Source of the DNA: Venturia oleaginea
Lineage: Eukaryota; Ascomycota; Dothideomycetes; Venturiales; Venturiaceae
DNA length: 64,000 nt
Direction of reading: 5' to 3'
Assembly (NCBI GenBank): GCA_013176395.1
Contig: JABMLP010000018.1
Location: forward strand, 806,001-870,000
The notes below the pieces were generated by a model. That model searched no databases. It had not been told where the DNA came from and saw only the letters and a program-made list of their open reading frames with translations. Positions 45,345-56,366 of this stretch are shown here, piece after piece (the stretch's first letter is position 1; every line of letters starts with the position of its first letter). The translations under genes were made by a program, and so were the position numbers.

Positions 45345-46031
45345 ATGTCTCCACAATCCACAGCCTTCTCCCTCATAGCAACCGCTTCGTTGCTCTCCTC
45401 CTCGATTGCACTCCCGCTTGATGTACCGCAGATACTACCACGATCCTATTCCATTGTCAATGTTGACGGAAGCTCGAGTCCAACCACAGCATCTGTTGCT
45501 CCCGCAGTGACCCAGACAGTCGTCAGCATAGTCACAGCTCCTGGCCCGACTCCGTTTGCAACAGTAAATGTCGATAGTGCGACAGAGACAGTATACGTTA
45601 CTGTTGCTCCAACGGCTACATCAATTTACTCGGCGCCTCTCCCACCTCTCCCATCTCTCCCACCTCTCCTACCTCTGCCACCAACGATACCCCACGGTCA
45701 TGGATACCCGCAACTCAACTCAAGTTCGAACTCGAGCTCCTTATCTTCGACCTCAGTCAAAGCTGTTACTCTTCCCTCAACGGCAATATCCTCAGAGCCC
45801 TGCGAGACAGCATCTCAAGTTGTGGGCGATGGAGCTGACTGGAGACATGGATCTAATCTCACCCCAGCCAGCACATATTCAACTGTTTATGCGACTGGTA
45901 GCTACAAAGCCCCTGTCGCCGCGAGACCGAGTGGTATGACTTCACCTCTACCTATCCTGCCGCCGGCTGCATTGTATTGGCTCAATGGTACCAAGGTACC
46001 TAACACCAGGAGACGAGTTGTTGTTTCTTGA
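45345..46031 (+). CDS. Secreted Ser/Thr/Pro-rich protein
   Basis: 228 residues from ATG 45345. The start MSPQSTAFSLIATASLLSSS followed by IALPLDVP is a clear signal peptide. A frame open 20 codons further 5' has only TTG and is not used. The mature part is rich in Ser, Thr, Pro and Val with TETVYVTVAP, a pattern of fungal cell-wall or secreted mannoproteins. A Pro-Leu tract (PPLPSLPPLLPLPP) comes from a short C-rich tandem DNA repeat near 45645-45685. Only one Cys is present. There is no clear GPI signal; the C-terminus ends RRRVVVS. O-glycosylation is likely. The function is unknown. Confidence 0.6.
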   Translation: MSPQSTAFSLIATASLLSSSIALPLDVPQILPRSYSIVNVDGSSSPTTASVAPAVTQTVVSIVTAPGPTPFATVNVDSATETVYVTVAPTATSIYSAPLPPLPSLPPLLPLPPTIPHGHGYPQLNSSSNSSSLSSTSVKAVTLPSTAISSEPCETASQVVGDGADWRHGSNLTPASTYSTVYATGSYKAPVAARPSGMTSPLPILPPAALYWLNGTKVPNTRRRVVVS

Positions 46032-47099
46032 GCGGACCACGCGGATATTACCCACAAAAGCGAATCGGTTTGAAAATGAAGATAATCGGGCACAAAAAAA
46101 TTGGGAACTGCTGGCGGTTTCGGAGCAGAGATGGAATGAATCTGCCTGGGAATCGCAAAGGCAAGGTAATGTTTTCGGGAATTGGGAGGATCACGTCGTG
46201 TATGGAGTATTATGATCATTGAAGCAATGTATATGTATGACGGGCATGGCCTTGGGAATACAAGGCGGCGTTGCATGGCGTTCATGATTCATGATTGAAA
46301 GATTTTATGGGCATGTACGTACAACTACAGTGGTCTAAATCATGTCGAGCACTTGACTCCATGAAGGATCTGAGTAATAAAAAGGAAGATTCAATTACAT
46401 CAACGTGCAACTCATTTCCCATACAAACTTGTCCAAGATTTCATAGCTGTCCAATATTCAAATCTCCAAGTAACCATGATTTTCAAAAAAAATTGTACAT
46501 GGCGCTGAAAGAATAACAGAAAACGAGGATGCCAGAAAGCTATACCATTTGCTTCTCATAGGTTGTCTCTACCGCATACTTAGCAAAGTCGGATACGGAT
46601 CAGGTCTTGGGGATGCTTATCATGGAGTATACGCATCTTTCGACTTCATCTTCCAAGGTTCATTCCACCACTTCGACTTCCGAACCGATTTTGCTTGTCG
46701 TTATGCCAGAACAAGACTAGACACCTATCTCTTTCATTACTACGATGTATTCACTCGAAGAAAGGGAGCAATGGCAATGCCGTGCCCAGCAACCGCTCCC
46801 CACCTTTCCATAGAGCCGGGGAGATGCGGCCTCGGACTCGGATAACCCGATGATGAGGGCGCGGAATCGGGAGGATACTCTTTTGCTTTGCTTTGAAAGG
46901 ACGGTGGGTGGCCGATATTTGACGTTTGTATAATACCTCGAAGTATCTTACATCCCTTCCTATTTACTGCTTCAACCAGAGTCATCGAAAAGTTAAAAGT
47001 CTCCTGGATTTCCAAAGTCACACACGGGTTTATGACTGCTATTGCTTCTCGCTATCTCGGCATCATTTTCTTTATTCTTCTTCTTTGGGGAGCATCACG
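46032..47099. other. Intergenic, no gene seen
   Basis: Small frames only, without motif. Contains the promoter of the small three-exon gene. Confidence 0.45.
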
Positions 47100-47810
47100 A
47101 TGGCTGCGAACGATTCAAAGTACCCACTTGGTCCTTATAAATTGGTGACGGTGAATAATGCGCCTGAGCGGGCGAAGAGGTTGATTGGGAGGGTGGTTGA
47201 GGAGGTGAAGGAGAAGTATACGATTATCCATGCTGGAAATGCTGATAGTAAGTTCCCACTCGATTCGTTCTTCAAATAGATTCCCATCTCGCCTACCGTA
47301 CATTCATTTCCTCGATGAAGGGGGAAAAGGCTGGGAGGACCGAGTTATAGACTTTACAAGTGTTGATATGTGAGCGAGCCAAAAAAAGTATCCGTCATCC
47401 CTTACCTATCTCAATCATGACAAGTTATATTGGAGTCCTTTCAAAACTATAGCTACTAAACAACCATACAGGCCTCGAAGCAGCACCCGGCCTGGTCAAA
47501 GAAATACAACCAGATCTCCTCTTCACAGCTTCCATGTGGACAGCAGAGGAATCCCTCAAGGTTCGTCATCTCCTCCTTTCTCTCCACGTCTCCCTTCCAC
47601 CCAACCATCAATAAAAACATTCCATATCAAAACAATCCCCCATCCTAACCACCAAAACCCCAGGTCCGAACCGAAGCCGCCGCCCTCGTCCCCGGTCTCA
47701 AAACCTTCGCCATCCCAAAAGGCCTCCAAGTAGAAAAAGGCCCAGACGCCATCGTCGAATTCCTTGTCGAGAATTTACCTGGGTTGTTGGAGCCAGAAGC
47801 AAGGGCTTGA
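47100..47810 (+). CDS. Small three-exon protein of unknown function
   Basis: Exons 47100-47247, 47472-47560 and 47664-47810 give 127 residues. Introns of 224 and 103 bp are GT-AG and phases match. The product reads MAANDSKYPLGPYKLVTVNN, then RVVEEVKEKYTIIHAGNAD, LEAAPGLVKEIQPDLLFTAS, MWTAEESLKVRTEAAALVPG, and ends LVENLPGLLEPEARA. It is soluble, evenly charged, without signal or membrane segments, and looks like a real folded alpha/beta protein. I do not recognise the family. The splice model is supported by continuous secondary-structure-like pattern across both junctions. Confidence 0.65.
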
Positions 47811-48259
47811 GTAGCTCGTGATGGAAGGAAATCCGTCGAGTCGATGGTATATGGAGGGGGTTCGTGTCATCACCAGAATGAGAGTCAGCAAAAGAGCTTC
47901 AAAATAATGAAAACAATCTCTACCACTGCAACTTCATTCTTCATCGGTTGAACCGTTTTTTTCCGTTGGGAATAAATCATCAATCCATTCCGTCTTCAGT
48001 TCTTACTTATATACCTTTTTGGGACGATAGCGCAGCCGCGTCATAAATCTAGTGACCAAGCAGAATTCACTAGTGGTCAAAAGTGACTGTGCACGGTTTA
48101 TGACTACCATATTATTGGCGTTAAATTATGCATGTTCAAAATCTACCTCGCTCCACCAGGCCCACATCACGCACCTGCTACCACAACGCCATTGCAAGCT
48201 CAGACGCATATAATGTACATGCCGGGAACACCAGCGTTCCAATGCCCATACCAGCGAAT
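47811..48259. other. Intergenic 3' flanks
   Basis: Convergent 3' ends of the small gene and RPT6. No gene seen. Confidence 0.5.
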
Positions 48260-49482
48260 CTACTTGAACAACTTGGACAAGGACATTTGCTTATCGTCGT
48301 GCTTGTTGAGCACCTTCGCCGTAGCCAGATCGAAATCCTCTTGCGTGACGTGTACTCTCCGTTCTCTCAGGGCAAACATACCCGCTTCCGTGCACACGCC
48401 CTTCAATTCGGCTCCTGAACATCCATTCATTTTTTCTGCGATCTTGAGTAGGTTGATGCCTCTCGTCAAGTTCATCTTCCTGCTGTGGATTCTCAAAATG
48501 TCGGCACGTGCCTCGACAGTCGGTGGAGGGAACTCAATCTTTCTGTCGATACGTCCTGGTCGGAGAAGGGCGGGATCTAGGATGTCGAGACGATTGGTGG
48601 CCATGATGATCTTGATGTTCTTCGTTGGCTCGAAACCATCGAGCTGGTTGAGAAGTTCCAACATGGTGCGCTGAACTTCGGAGTCACCACCAGAGGAACC
48701 TTCGACACGAGAAGAACCGATAGAATCAATTTCGTCCATGAAGATGATTGAGGGAGCGTGTTCACGAGCCATGATGAAGAGCTCGCGCACCATTCGTGAG
48801 CCTTCTCCGATGTACTTTTGCACCAATTCTGAACCGGAGACACGGATGAACTTGCAGTCAGTATGATGGGCCACGGCTCGGGCGAGCAGCGTCTTTCCAG
48901 TTCCCGGTGGGCCATATAGAAGGACACCTTTGGGTTGCGCGATGCCAAGTGATTCAAAAAGTTCGGGATGCTTGAGACCCAACTCGATGACTTCCTTAAT
49001 CTCCTTGATCTGTTGATCCAAACCACCAATCATATCGTATGTGCTGTCCGGGACCTTCTCGACCATCATGAGAGACACCAAGGGATCAACTGACGATGGC
49101 AGCATCTTCTCGAGCTTGTAGGAGTCGCTGAGGAGGGTGACGCGCTTGCCGACAGCAAGCTTCGTGATGTCGACAGAATCGGCAATGTCGACGACTAGAT
49201 GTGATTAGCAATGATGCCACGAGAAGCGGTACTACGACGACGCCTACCGTATTTGCCCTCTGGATGCACCTTGACCAGGACCTTCTTTGTGCTCATGACC
49301 TTGACGACCTCACCAACGTATGAGCCTGGCTGTTGCAGCAGACCCAGCTCTTCCCGTAGCAAACGCACTCTGGAGTTGTAATCATTTCGCTGTGCTTCTA
49401 GTCGCCGTAATTTCGCCTGTCCCTGTATTATCTCGAGCTTCATGCCCTCGATCTTGTTGTGGAAGAAGGTATCGAGCGCCAT
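48260..49482 (-). CDS. RPT6: 26S proteasome regulatory ATPase subunit RPT6 (SUG1)
   Basis: Two exons, 49482-49248 and 49194-48260, give 389 residues, the normal RPT6 length. An N-terminal coiled coil (residues 13-50, [17 protein letters not shown]) is followed by the OB domain, then the AAA+ module: Walker A GPPGTGKT, Walker B IIFMDEID, the SRH arginine region [14 protein letters not shown], and a C-terminal helical lid ending LSKLFK, the HbYX-free tail of this subunit. In the proteasome base ring it unfolds ubiquitinated proteins with the other five Rpt subunits. The 53-bp intron splits a Val codon. The ATG at 49482 ([10 protein letters not shown]) was chosen over a 53-codon 5' extension that has no match to the family. 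It shares a 597-bp divergent promoter with the exchanger gene. Confidence 0.95.
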
Positions 49483-50079
49483 GGTGATGGCAGGCGGAGG
49501 GAGTTTGTTGCAGGAAGTGCGGGAGGTCGTTGCGAGAAGATGAGATGAGATGAGCTGGGCGGGACGATGAGATGGGAGTTTCTTTGTTTGCTTGGTGGAT
49601 GTCAGATTTGGATGGAATGTCTGGAGGCGCCTGTTATTCAAAGTAACAGTGGACAGCCAGGCCTCACGTCTGTACGCGGCTACGAGCTTGGACTATGGTC
49701 CTACCGGGAGGAGTAAGGGACCACCATATCAGAACAACAACGTCCCTCCGATTCCCCGCCGACGGCATATCGAGCACGTCTATGATACTCCTATCTTGTG
49801 CTGCTCCACCCCCATAAGTTGTCAGAAGACTGATCGCTGTGCGTGTCTCTCCGCATCGAGCAACCCTGTTGCTCAAAGCAGCATAAGATGCTCCCAACCA
49901 TCCATGCATGAGTCCATTCCATTCCTACTAGCCCGACTACTTTGTCCGCTGCCCCAACTTTCCCCGGTGCCTCACCAAGATAGAGCTGGAAATCTCCTCT
50001 CTCGTTCAAACTCTAGCAAACAGAGGAAATTGGCGACACAAGTGTACCATCCTAGAGCTTAAAATAAGCTTGCGTCATA
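49483..50079. other. Divergent promoter of RPT6 and exchanger gene
   Basis: No gene seen. A direct look for the proteasome control element (PACE, GGTGGCAAA) did not find a clean copy. Confidence 0.45.
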
Positions 50080-53000
50080 ATGCCCGACACAAACGGCGAA
50101 CAGAGCAGAGCGCCATCTGCTGCCTCCAGAAGATCTTCTATCGCCTCACAAGACACAAGACCGCCCTCGCAAAACGCGACGCTCTCCCAACAGGTCACGC
50201 CCTCGCAAAGCCAGAGTAGCAGTGCTCTTCTGGGCACTGCCGGTCAAAATAATGATACCGTGAGAAGGCGGCCGCCGAATTCGTCGACGCGAACAGAAGG
50301 ATATGGTACGTACTATTGCTTTTGCTGTCAGAAAGTCTAATACTTCACAACATGCTCACAAACCGCATAGGTTCTATAAACAATCCTCTGCGCAACACAG
50401 GACCAACCTCAGACGGCGGGTCAGCCAAAAAGCCTCTGCCCAAAAGACCGGCCTCCTTATCACGAAGGACAACGTCCACATTTCTTCCTCACAAAGGACA
50501 AGAGTTTTCCGTCGACGACGCCGAATATGAAATCGAAGTTGAGCTGGAGCGCCAGCGGATGGAAAAGGAGGAGAGACGAGCAGTTGCGAAAATGGCTGGT
50601 TCTGGCACGTTGAGACGACAAGCCTCGACCATACGTCGCCGACCAGCAGCGCAACCGCCCAAATTGGCTAAAGTCGATTCTTCGGGAGACGAGACCGGGC
50701 AACAAAATGACGGTACGTCTACACCCATGCCGAAGGATCCAGAACCGCAATATACAGAATCACCAGAAGAGGAAGAGGTACCTGTTGTACAACTGGACGA
50801 TTCGGCCGAGGACGGCGCAGATGATGAAGCTGATTTGAGTGATGCCGAAAGCTTTACCCTCAAGGACAGGCAGGATGCGATCAATGTTACTCACCCGTTT
50901 GGTATACGGATATGGAAGCCTGCGCTGTACAAGAAAGATCGCTCGGTGCAGCAATCGGCAGAAGACGATGTGCACTCTACACCGGGTGGGCAGGTAAACA
51001 ATTGGTTATTCCTCTTCAATTTCCTGTGGACTGCGTTGTTTGGCTGGTGGCTGGCCCTCCTTTGCGCAATCGGCGCGCTCTTTTGCCTGCTTATGAGCTT
51101 CGTCTCCGATTCCTGTATTGGATACGGAGTACTCCTCATTGGCCTGGCCCAGTACATCTTCTATCCTTTTGGTAAATTTGTCAAGCTTGCACAAGATGAG
51201 GCCTATGCGGAAGAGGATGAAGGCGAAGGACGTAGCATTAGTGAGTATGAACAATGGCAGAGCGGCGACTTGGAAGAAGGCCGTCTCTTCTTCGGGCCTG
51301 TACACATCAACCGATCACTGATAGGTCGTCGAAGAACAAGCGTCGACTCAAACGACGAAACGCAGAGTCTGCTCGGGAGAACCACTCGAGGCATGTCAGA
51401 AGGCGGTGCTGCTGCTCGAGCAAAGCGACGACTGTTTGGACGTGGAGAGTGGAACATTGGCCGTGTCATCTTCTTCCTGACATTCTACGGACTCCTCGCG
51501 CCGTCACTGATACTGGTGTCTTTGTTCTGCTGGTTCTTCGTATTCAGCATCCCTATGGGCAAGGTTACCCTGCTTCTCCTCGATCATCTCCGCAGACATC
51601 CACTCGCCTTGTCTTTTCACTCCGAGTCTTCAGATACACGGTACCCCGGCGAGCCGCCGTCTGCAATTCTGTTGTGCACATATCGTGCTGTTGGCACCCG
51701 ATACTGGAAATACACCATCGATGGAACCAACATTTTCCTCTTCAACTTGTTGGGCCTGGTGGCATTCACCATCTTCGACTACTACGTTCTCAATGAAGCG
51801 CTTGAGATTGGTGGCTTCTTGACTAACCAGGGACTCATTTTCGGTCTCGCACTGTTCTCAATCATCCCTCTTGCGTATTTCATAGGTCAAGCAGTGGCTT
51901 CTATCTCGGCTCAGAGTTCCATGGGCGTTGGCGCGACCATCAACGCCTTGTTCTCCACGATCGTCGAAGTCTACCTTTACTGCGTTGCGCTCAACGAAGG
52001 TAAGCATGCACTGGTGGAGGGCAGCATTATCGGTAGTATTTTCGCTGGCATACTTTTCCTCCCAGGATTGTCCATGTGCTTTGGTGCGTTGAAGCGAAAG
52101 ACTCAGCGCTTCAACGTCAAGTCAGCCGGCGTGACCTCAACTATGCTGCTATTCGCGATGATTGGTGCCTTTGGTCCGACTCTGTTCTATCAGATCTATG
52201 GAAGCGTAAGTTCAAGATCTGGATTTTAATGATCATGAAAATCACTGACACGTCACAGCATGAGTTGAAGTGTCGGGAATGCGACCCTAAAGACGTGAAA
52301 CTCAAGCAACGCGATTGCCGTCGTTGCTTCTTTTCACAGATCCCAGACGTCAACGACCGCTTTTATCAAGATGCTGTTCTTCCGTACATTTACTGCTCAG
52401 CGTTTGCGCTTTTCCTGTCTTACCTAATTGGACTCTTGTTCACCTTGCATACGCACGCCGCTGTCATATGGACAACGGAACAAGATGAGAAGAAGGGTGA
52501 CTCACTGGTAGCAAGCGGCGTTTCGAATCCCCAAAGCGCTTCAATTCACGAGCCACGTCACGATCATAACATTTTGACCCGTCAAACCACCTCTGGCTCG
52601 ATGGACAAGAATCGCACCCACATTCGCGACTCTCAGCTGTACCAGCGCATCTTAGGCCAGTCACTACGTCAGAGTAGCAGCTCAACCTTTGGTGGCGAGA
52701 ATTCCACGAACAGTACATTGAAGGGCGTGGATGGGCAGACCGGGAACTCATTAAAGTCGCCTCACATTGTACCGCCTATGAGTAGAGATGCTGACGTTCC
52801 CGCTGGCTTCAATTTGTCCAGCTTATCTGCCGAGGAGAACCAGAATCTCACCCAGCAGGTCAACGAAATCGCAGCCACAGCAGCCGCCATAGCAGCTAGA
52901 GATGCTACCCGCCCTCGGATGTCAACCCACCTTTCCAAAAGTCGAGTCCCTCACGCCCCTCATGTCGCCCAGATCGTCCCACCAGGTGAGGCGATGAATT

Positions 53001-53718
53001 CAGGGGCCATTCCGGAGCTGCATGGCCAAGCAGCTGTGGGCCGCCACGACGCACCAAATTGGAGCCGATCAAAGTCCGCCATCATTCTCATGACAGCGAC
53101 CATTGCGTACGCCGTCATTGCCGAGATTCTGGTTAACACTGTGGACTCCGTGCTGAATAACATAGAAATCGATGAGAAATTTCTAGGAATCACACTTTTC
53201 GCGCTGGTCCCCAATACCACCGAGTTCCTTAACGCCATCTCCTTTGCCATGAATGGCAATATCGCGCTGTCTATGGAGATTGGTTCCGCCTATGCTCTGC
53301 AGGTTTGTCTGCTGCAGATCCCTGCACTCGTGCTCTATTCAGCGGTCTATGGTCGATTCATCGACCCCATGGATATTGCCGATCACACTTTCACCCTCAT
53401 CTTTCCACAATGGGACATGGTCACCATTATTCTCTGCGTACTACTGCTCAGGTATGTAATCATATCTAATATGTGTTTGACATTCTCTAACCTGGCTTCA
53501 GTTACATGTATGGCGAAGGAAAGAGCAACTACTTCAAAGGTTCTATCCTCATTCTCTCTTATGTCGTCATCATCATCGGCTTCTACTTCTCGTCTTTCAA
53601 CAGTGGAGCCATCACCACGGGCGTCAATGATATGGACACGCTTGCGCTGAGCGTTAGCCCTCTTCACGCCAATTTCAGAAAGGAATTCTTGGAGTATCCA
53701 GCGCGCAGCGAGCTTTGA
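50080..53718 (+). CDS. VNX1-like vacuolar cation/proton exchanger (CaCA superfamily)
   Basis: Four exons: 50080-50305, 50371-52205, 52259-53451 and 53502-53718, giving 1156 residues. About 300 N-terminal residues are Ser/Glu-rich and cytosolic (RRQASTIRRRP, acidic SPEEEE). Several hydrophobic helices follow, including a pair at WLFLFNFLWTALFGWWLALL. The first exchanger repeat holds SSMGVGATINALFSTIVEVY, and the second holds LGITLFALVPNTTEFLNAIS; both contain the acidic residue of the alpha repeats of Na/Ca and H/Ca exchangers. Between the halves is a long cytosolic loop (about 760-985). Yeast Vnx1 is a low-affinity vacuolar monovalent-cation/H+ antiporter with this size and plan. Ion choice here is inferred. 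The intron phases are consistent, with the last splice restoring LLLSYMYGEGKSNY. Confidence 0.85.
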
Positions 53719-54530
53719 GACCCTTGTCCCATCTTTTTTTCGTTCTTGCTTGAGTGCATATGGAGGCATCTGGTATTGCTGGTAAAGTTTCGAGCCTTGT
53801 TTGGCTCTCCTAATTTTCTTGTTCATTGTTTTTGGGAATTTGGTTTTCGTATGAGGCATAGTGAAAAGTGCGACAGCTAGTCACCCATTTCCTCGCATTT
53901 TCTTGGTAGGTTGTTTTCATAGCGCGCTGCGATACCACTTTTGATCGATTTATTGTCTCTTTGATTGGAAGACCTGCATTGATGGTCTGTGGATGATACT
54001 TAGAATGTTTGATTTTGTTTTGATTCACGAAAATACATCGGGTTCTGGCCTAATCTGAGATGTCATGACTGATTTATTGAAGTTTTGCTACTGCGAATTC
54101 AGTGAAAACGCCTGATGGTTCGACAGATGATATATAACATGTCTAGGTTGTCTAGACTGCCACCCTTCAGGATGAGACTCTCGGATAGAACAGCGCGAGT
54201 GATGTGCTCGTTCACTACACTCCTTTCATAACTGTCCTTGGCCTTGATGTTGTTTCGAGATTCTCGCTCTGCGCGCTCGCACATGATTTCTCGAGGCCCA
54301 GGGTCTACCACGACGAATTCATGACTATGTACCGGAATAGACAGCTTGAAAGCCTACGCAGTCCGCATTGTGAAGACCATGAAAAGAAATTCACTGTATC
54401 CCTCGCTCTTCTCTTCACGTATCTCTCCAACTACCTATTTGCCTGTTCTGACACTCCTCGGTATTGTCGAGGTCTTCGATCTCGGTGTTGCTTCAAGGGT
54501 GCAATTGATTTGACGAGTATAAATAGTCGC
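53719..54530. other. Intergenic, 3' flank of exchanger gene
   Basis: Small frames only; no gene seen. It ends at the target site of the pogo-like transposon. Confidence 0.5.
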
Positions 54531-54532
54531 TA

Positions 54533-54557
54533 ACGTGTTCCACCACCGAGCTGGTCA
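54533..54557 (+). repeat. Left TIR of pogo-like element
   Basis: 25 bp beginning ACGTGTTCCACCACCGAG, matched in inverse at 56340-56364 with one mismatch. Confidence 0.92.
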
Positions 54558-54615
54558 ACCCACCGAGCTGGTCAAAAAGGCTTGGCACGACCAACTCATG
54601 TTACGACTCTTCAAT

Positions 54616-56301
54616 TTAATCGCTATTAACAATAGATTCTAAGTCCGTCGTGCTGCTATCTGATTCAGATGATATCTCGATATCTTTTTTACAAGTTCGC
54701 GCATTATGCCCAGTTGCGCCGCAGTTCCTACAGCGCCGTTGAGTTGGTCGGGCTATTTCTTGACCACCACTACCACGAGCCTTCTTTGATCCCTGAGGCG
54801 CGACAGACGCCTCGGCAGCTACCTGCGCTGCTACAGTCCCATACTCTATAGTACCACCTTGCTGGATCCACTTCCTTTTGCGCGATTTTCGCTTTGTCAT
54901 TACTGCCAATTGCTCTTCAAGCTCGCGGTTGCGCGCAACAAGTAGAGCGTTTTGGTGTAGCATCAATTCAGCGCCCTTGACAAGCTGGGAAAAGCCTGCC
55001 CGCGCAGTAACTGGTGACCGAGTAAAGGGCTCGCTTACGAGCTTGGATTGGGATCCAAATTCAAGAGTATTGCTTGGAGTCTTCGACTGCCACGGCGTCT
55101 CCTGCGGTGGGGGTGCTGGTGGGGTACCTAGCCGTACGTCAAGGCGATCCAATACCACCTCCGCGTTGATAGGGACTAGCCCTACCATCTCAAAAGCCTT
55201 TCGACAGTTCTCTTCTGTAAACACGTCGAAAAACGCGTCTTTGAAGGCTGGGAGGAAGCCTTCTTTGTTGATGTGGTAGACGCGTCGGCGTGCCAAGTCT
55301 CGAACTCGTTGAGAGTACTTGCACTTCAACGGCGAGAAGCAGACCACATCAAGCGGCTGGAGGATATGCGATGAAGGAGGTGGCATACAGAGCGTTATGA
55401 TCTTATGTTCGAGGCAGTAGTCCTTGAAATCCTGGTTGAGATGGCTCTCATGGCCGTCCAAGATGAGCAGCCTATACCCCCCCACTTGACGCGCCTTTGT
55501 ATACGCGTCAAAGTGCTTCAACCACTCAAGACCAAGCGCGTTGTTTGTCCAGCCGTTCTCAGAGACCGAGAGCTTCCAATTCCGTGGTATATCTGCCTCC
55601 TCATACCACGCAGAGATGTGAACGCGTCCTTTGTAGATAATGAATGGCGGGGTCGCATACCCAGCGGCGCAGATGCTCTGGATAATTGTAACCCACTCGC
55701 GATCGCCTGGCTGAATCAAATTAGGCCGTGTACGTCTTTCAGAAGCTGTGACGACCTTCATTGACCCAATAACGCCCATCTGGAAGCCAATCTCGTCAAA
55801 GTTGTGCGTATCCTCGTCGTGGATGCCGTACTTTGCCTTAGTGTCTGCAACGAGCTTGAACCACGCGCCAATAATCTCTGGATCTTCCTGTAGTATCCTC
55901 TGCCTATCCTTAGCTCGATTGAAGGCCATCTTGAGCTCATCTGAGCGCGTAACGAACCTCTCAGCCCAGTTTTTCCCTACTGGCTCTCCACCGCGTTCAC
56001 CTAGTAGTTTATCCGCCATATCTGCCACCTCACACAGCCGGGGCGCGAATCCTCGCGAATCGAGGTCGAGGATGTATTGGACAATTGTCTGCTCTTCAGT
56101 CGTAGTGAGCTTGTGTTGGGCGTTGCGAGTATCTAGGCGATACGTGATTCCGTTGTATCGGCTAGTCAATGTTGAAGGAGGTACATCAAACGCTTCAGCA
56201 GCGCGCCGGAGGCTTCGGAATTGGTGGGTGTTATAGGCAGAAAGGGCAAGCTGAATTCTGCCTTCTCTGTTAGATAATTGCGCATTTTGTTGTTGAGACA
56301 T
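54616..56301 (-). CDS. Pogo/Tigger-type transposase with C-terminal zinc knuckle
   Basis: An intact frame of 561 residues. An N-terminal psq-type helix-turn-helix (about 10-55; RIQLALSAYNTHQFRSLRRA) is followed by a CENP-B-like second DNA-binding helix-turn-helix (about 60-130). The DDE_1 catalytic core carries NFDEIGFQMG, then LLILDGHESHLN, and the third acidic residue in ILQPLDVVCFSPLK. The C-terminus has a helical segment (LLVARNRELEEQLAVM) and a CCHC zinc knuckle, CRNCGATGHNARTC. It should mobilise the surrounding element by cut and paste. No stops or frameshifts, so it is a candidate for activity. Confidence 0.92.
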   Translation of the reverse strand: MSQQQNAQLSNREGRIQLALSAYNTHQFRSLRRAAEAFDVPPSTLTSRYNGITYRLDTRNAQHKLTTTEEQTIVQYILDLDSRGFAPRLCEVADMADKLLGERGGEPVGKNWAERFVTRSDELKMAFNRAKDRQRILQEDPEIIGAWFKLVADTKAKYGIHDEDTHNFDEIGFQMGVIGSMKVVTASERRTRPNLIQPGDREWVTIIQSICAAGYATPPFIIYKGRVHISAWYEEADIPRNWKLSVSENGWTNNALGLEWLKHFDAYTKARQVGGYRLLILDGHESHLNQDFKDYCLEHKIITLCMPPPSSHILQPLDVVCFSPLKCKYSQRVRDLARRRVYHINKEGFLPAFKDAFFDVFTEENCRKAFEMVGLVPINAEVVLDRLDVRLGTPPAPPPQETPWQSKTPSNTLEFGSQSKLVSEPFTRSPVTARAGFSQLVKGAELMLHQNALLVARNRELEEQLAVMTKRKSRKRKWIQQGGTIEYGTVAAQVAAEASVAPQGSKKARGSGGQEIARPTQRRCRNCGATGHNARTCKKDIEISSESDSSTTDLESIVNSD

Positions 56302-56339
56302 ATCGTGTTAATGAGGGAGTTGGTCGTCTTGGCAGAAAC

Positions 56340-56364
56340 TGACCAGCTCGGTGGTAGAACACGT
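56340..56364 (-). repeat. Right TIR of pogo-like element
   Basis: Inverse of 54533-54557 with a single transition difference; TA follows at 56365-56366. Confidence 0.92.
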
Positions 56365-56366
56365 TA

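Larger units (their letters stand above)
54531..56366. mobile_element. Pogo/Fot1-like DNA transposon, 1832 bp plus TA target duplication
   Basis: Terminal inverted repeats of 25 bp lie at 54533-54557 and 56340-56364, starting ACGTGTTC from the outside with one C/T difference. They are flanked by TA at 54531-54532 and 56365-56366, the target duplication expected for this superfamily. The left end carries a second direct copy of CACCGAGCTGGTCA at about 54561-54574. A further sub-terminal inverted block ACGACCAACTC occurs near both ends. One intact transposase gene lies inside. It is inserted between the exchanger gene and the kelch gene. Confidence 0.92.

Noticed and set aside
51254..51796. A 180-codon plus-strand frame
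   Set aside because: Out-of-frame shadow within exon 2 of the exchanger gene.
31704..54515. A secondary-metabolite cluster (P450s and FAD monooxygenase)
   Set aside because: The enzymes are 10 kb or more apart, separated by housekeeping genes, with no synthase or cluster regulator.
55748..56236. A 162-codon plus-strand frame
   Set aside because: Antisense shadow of the pogo-like transposase.
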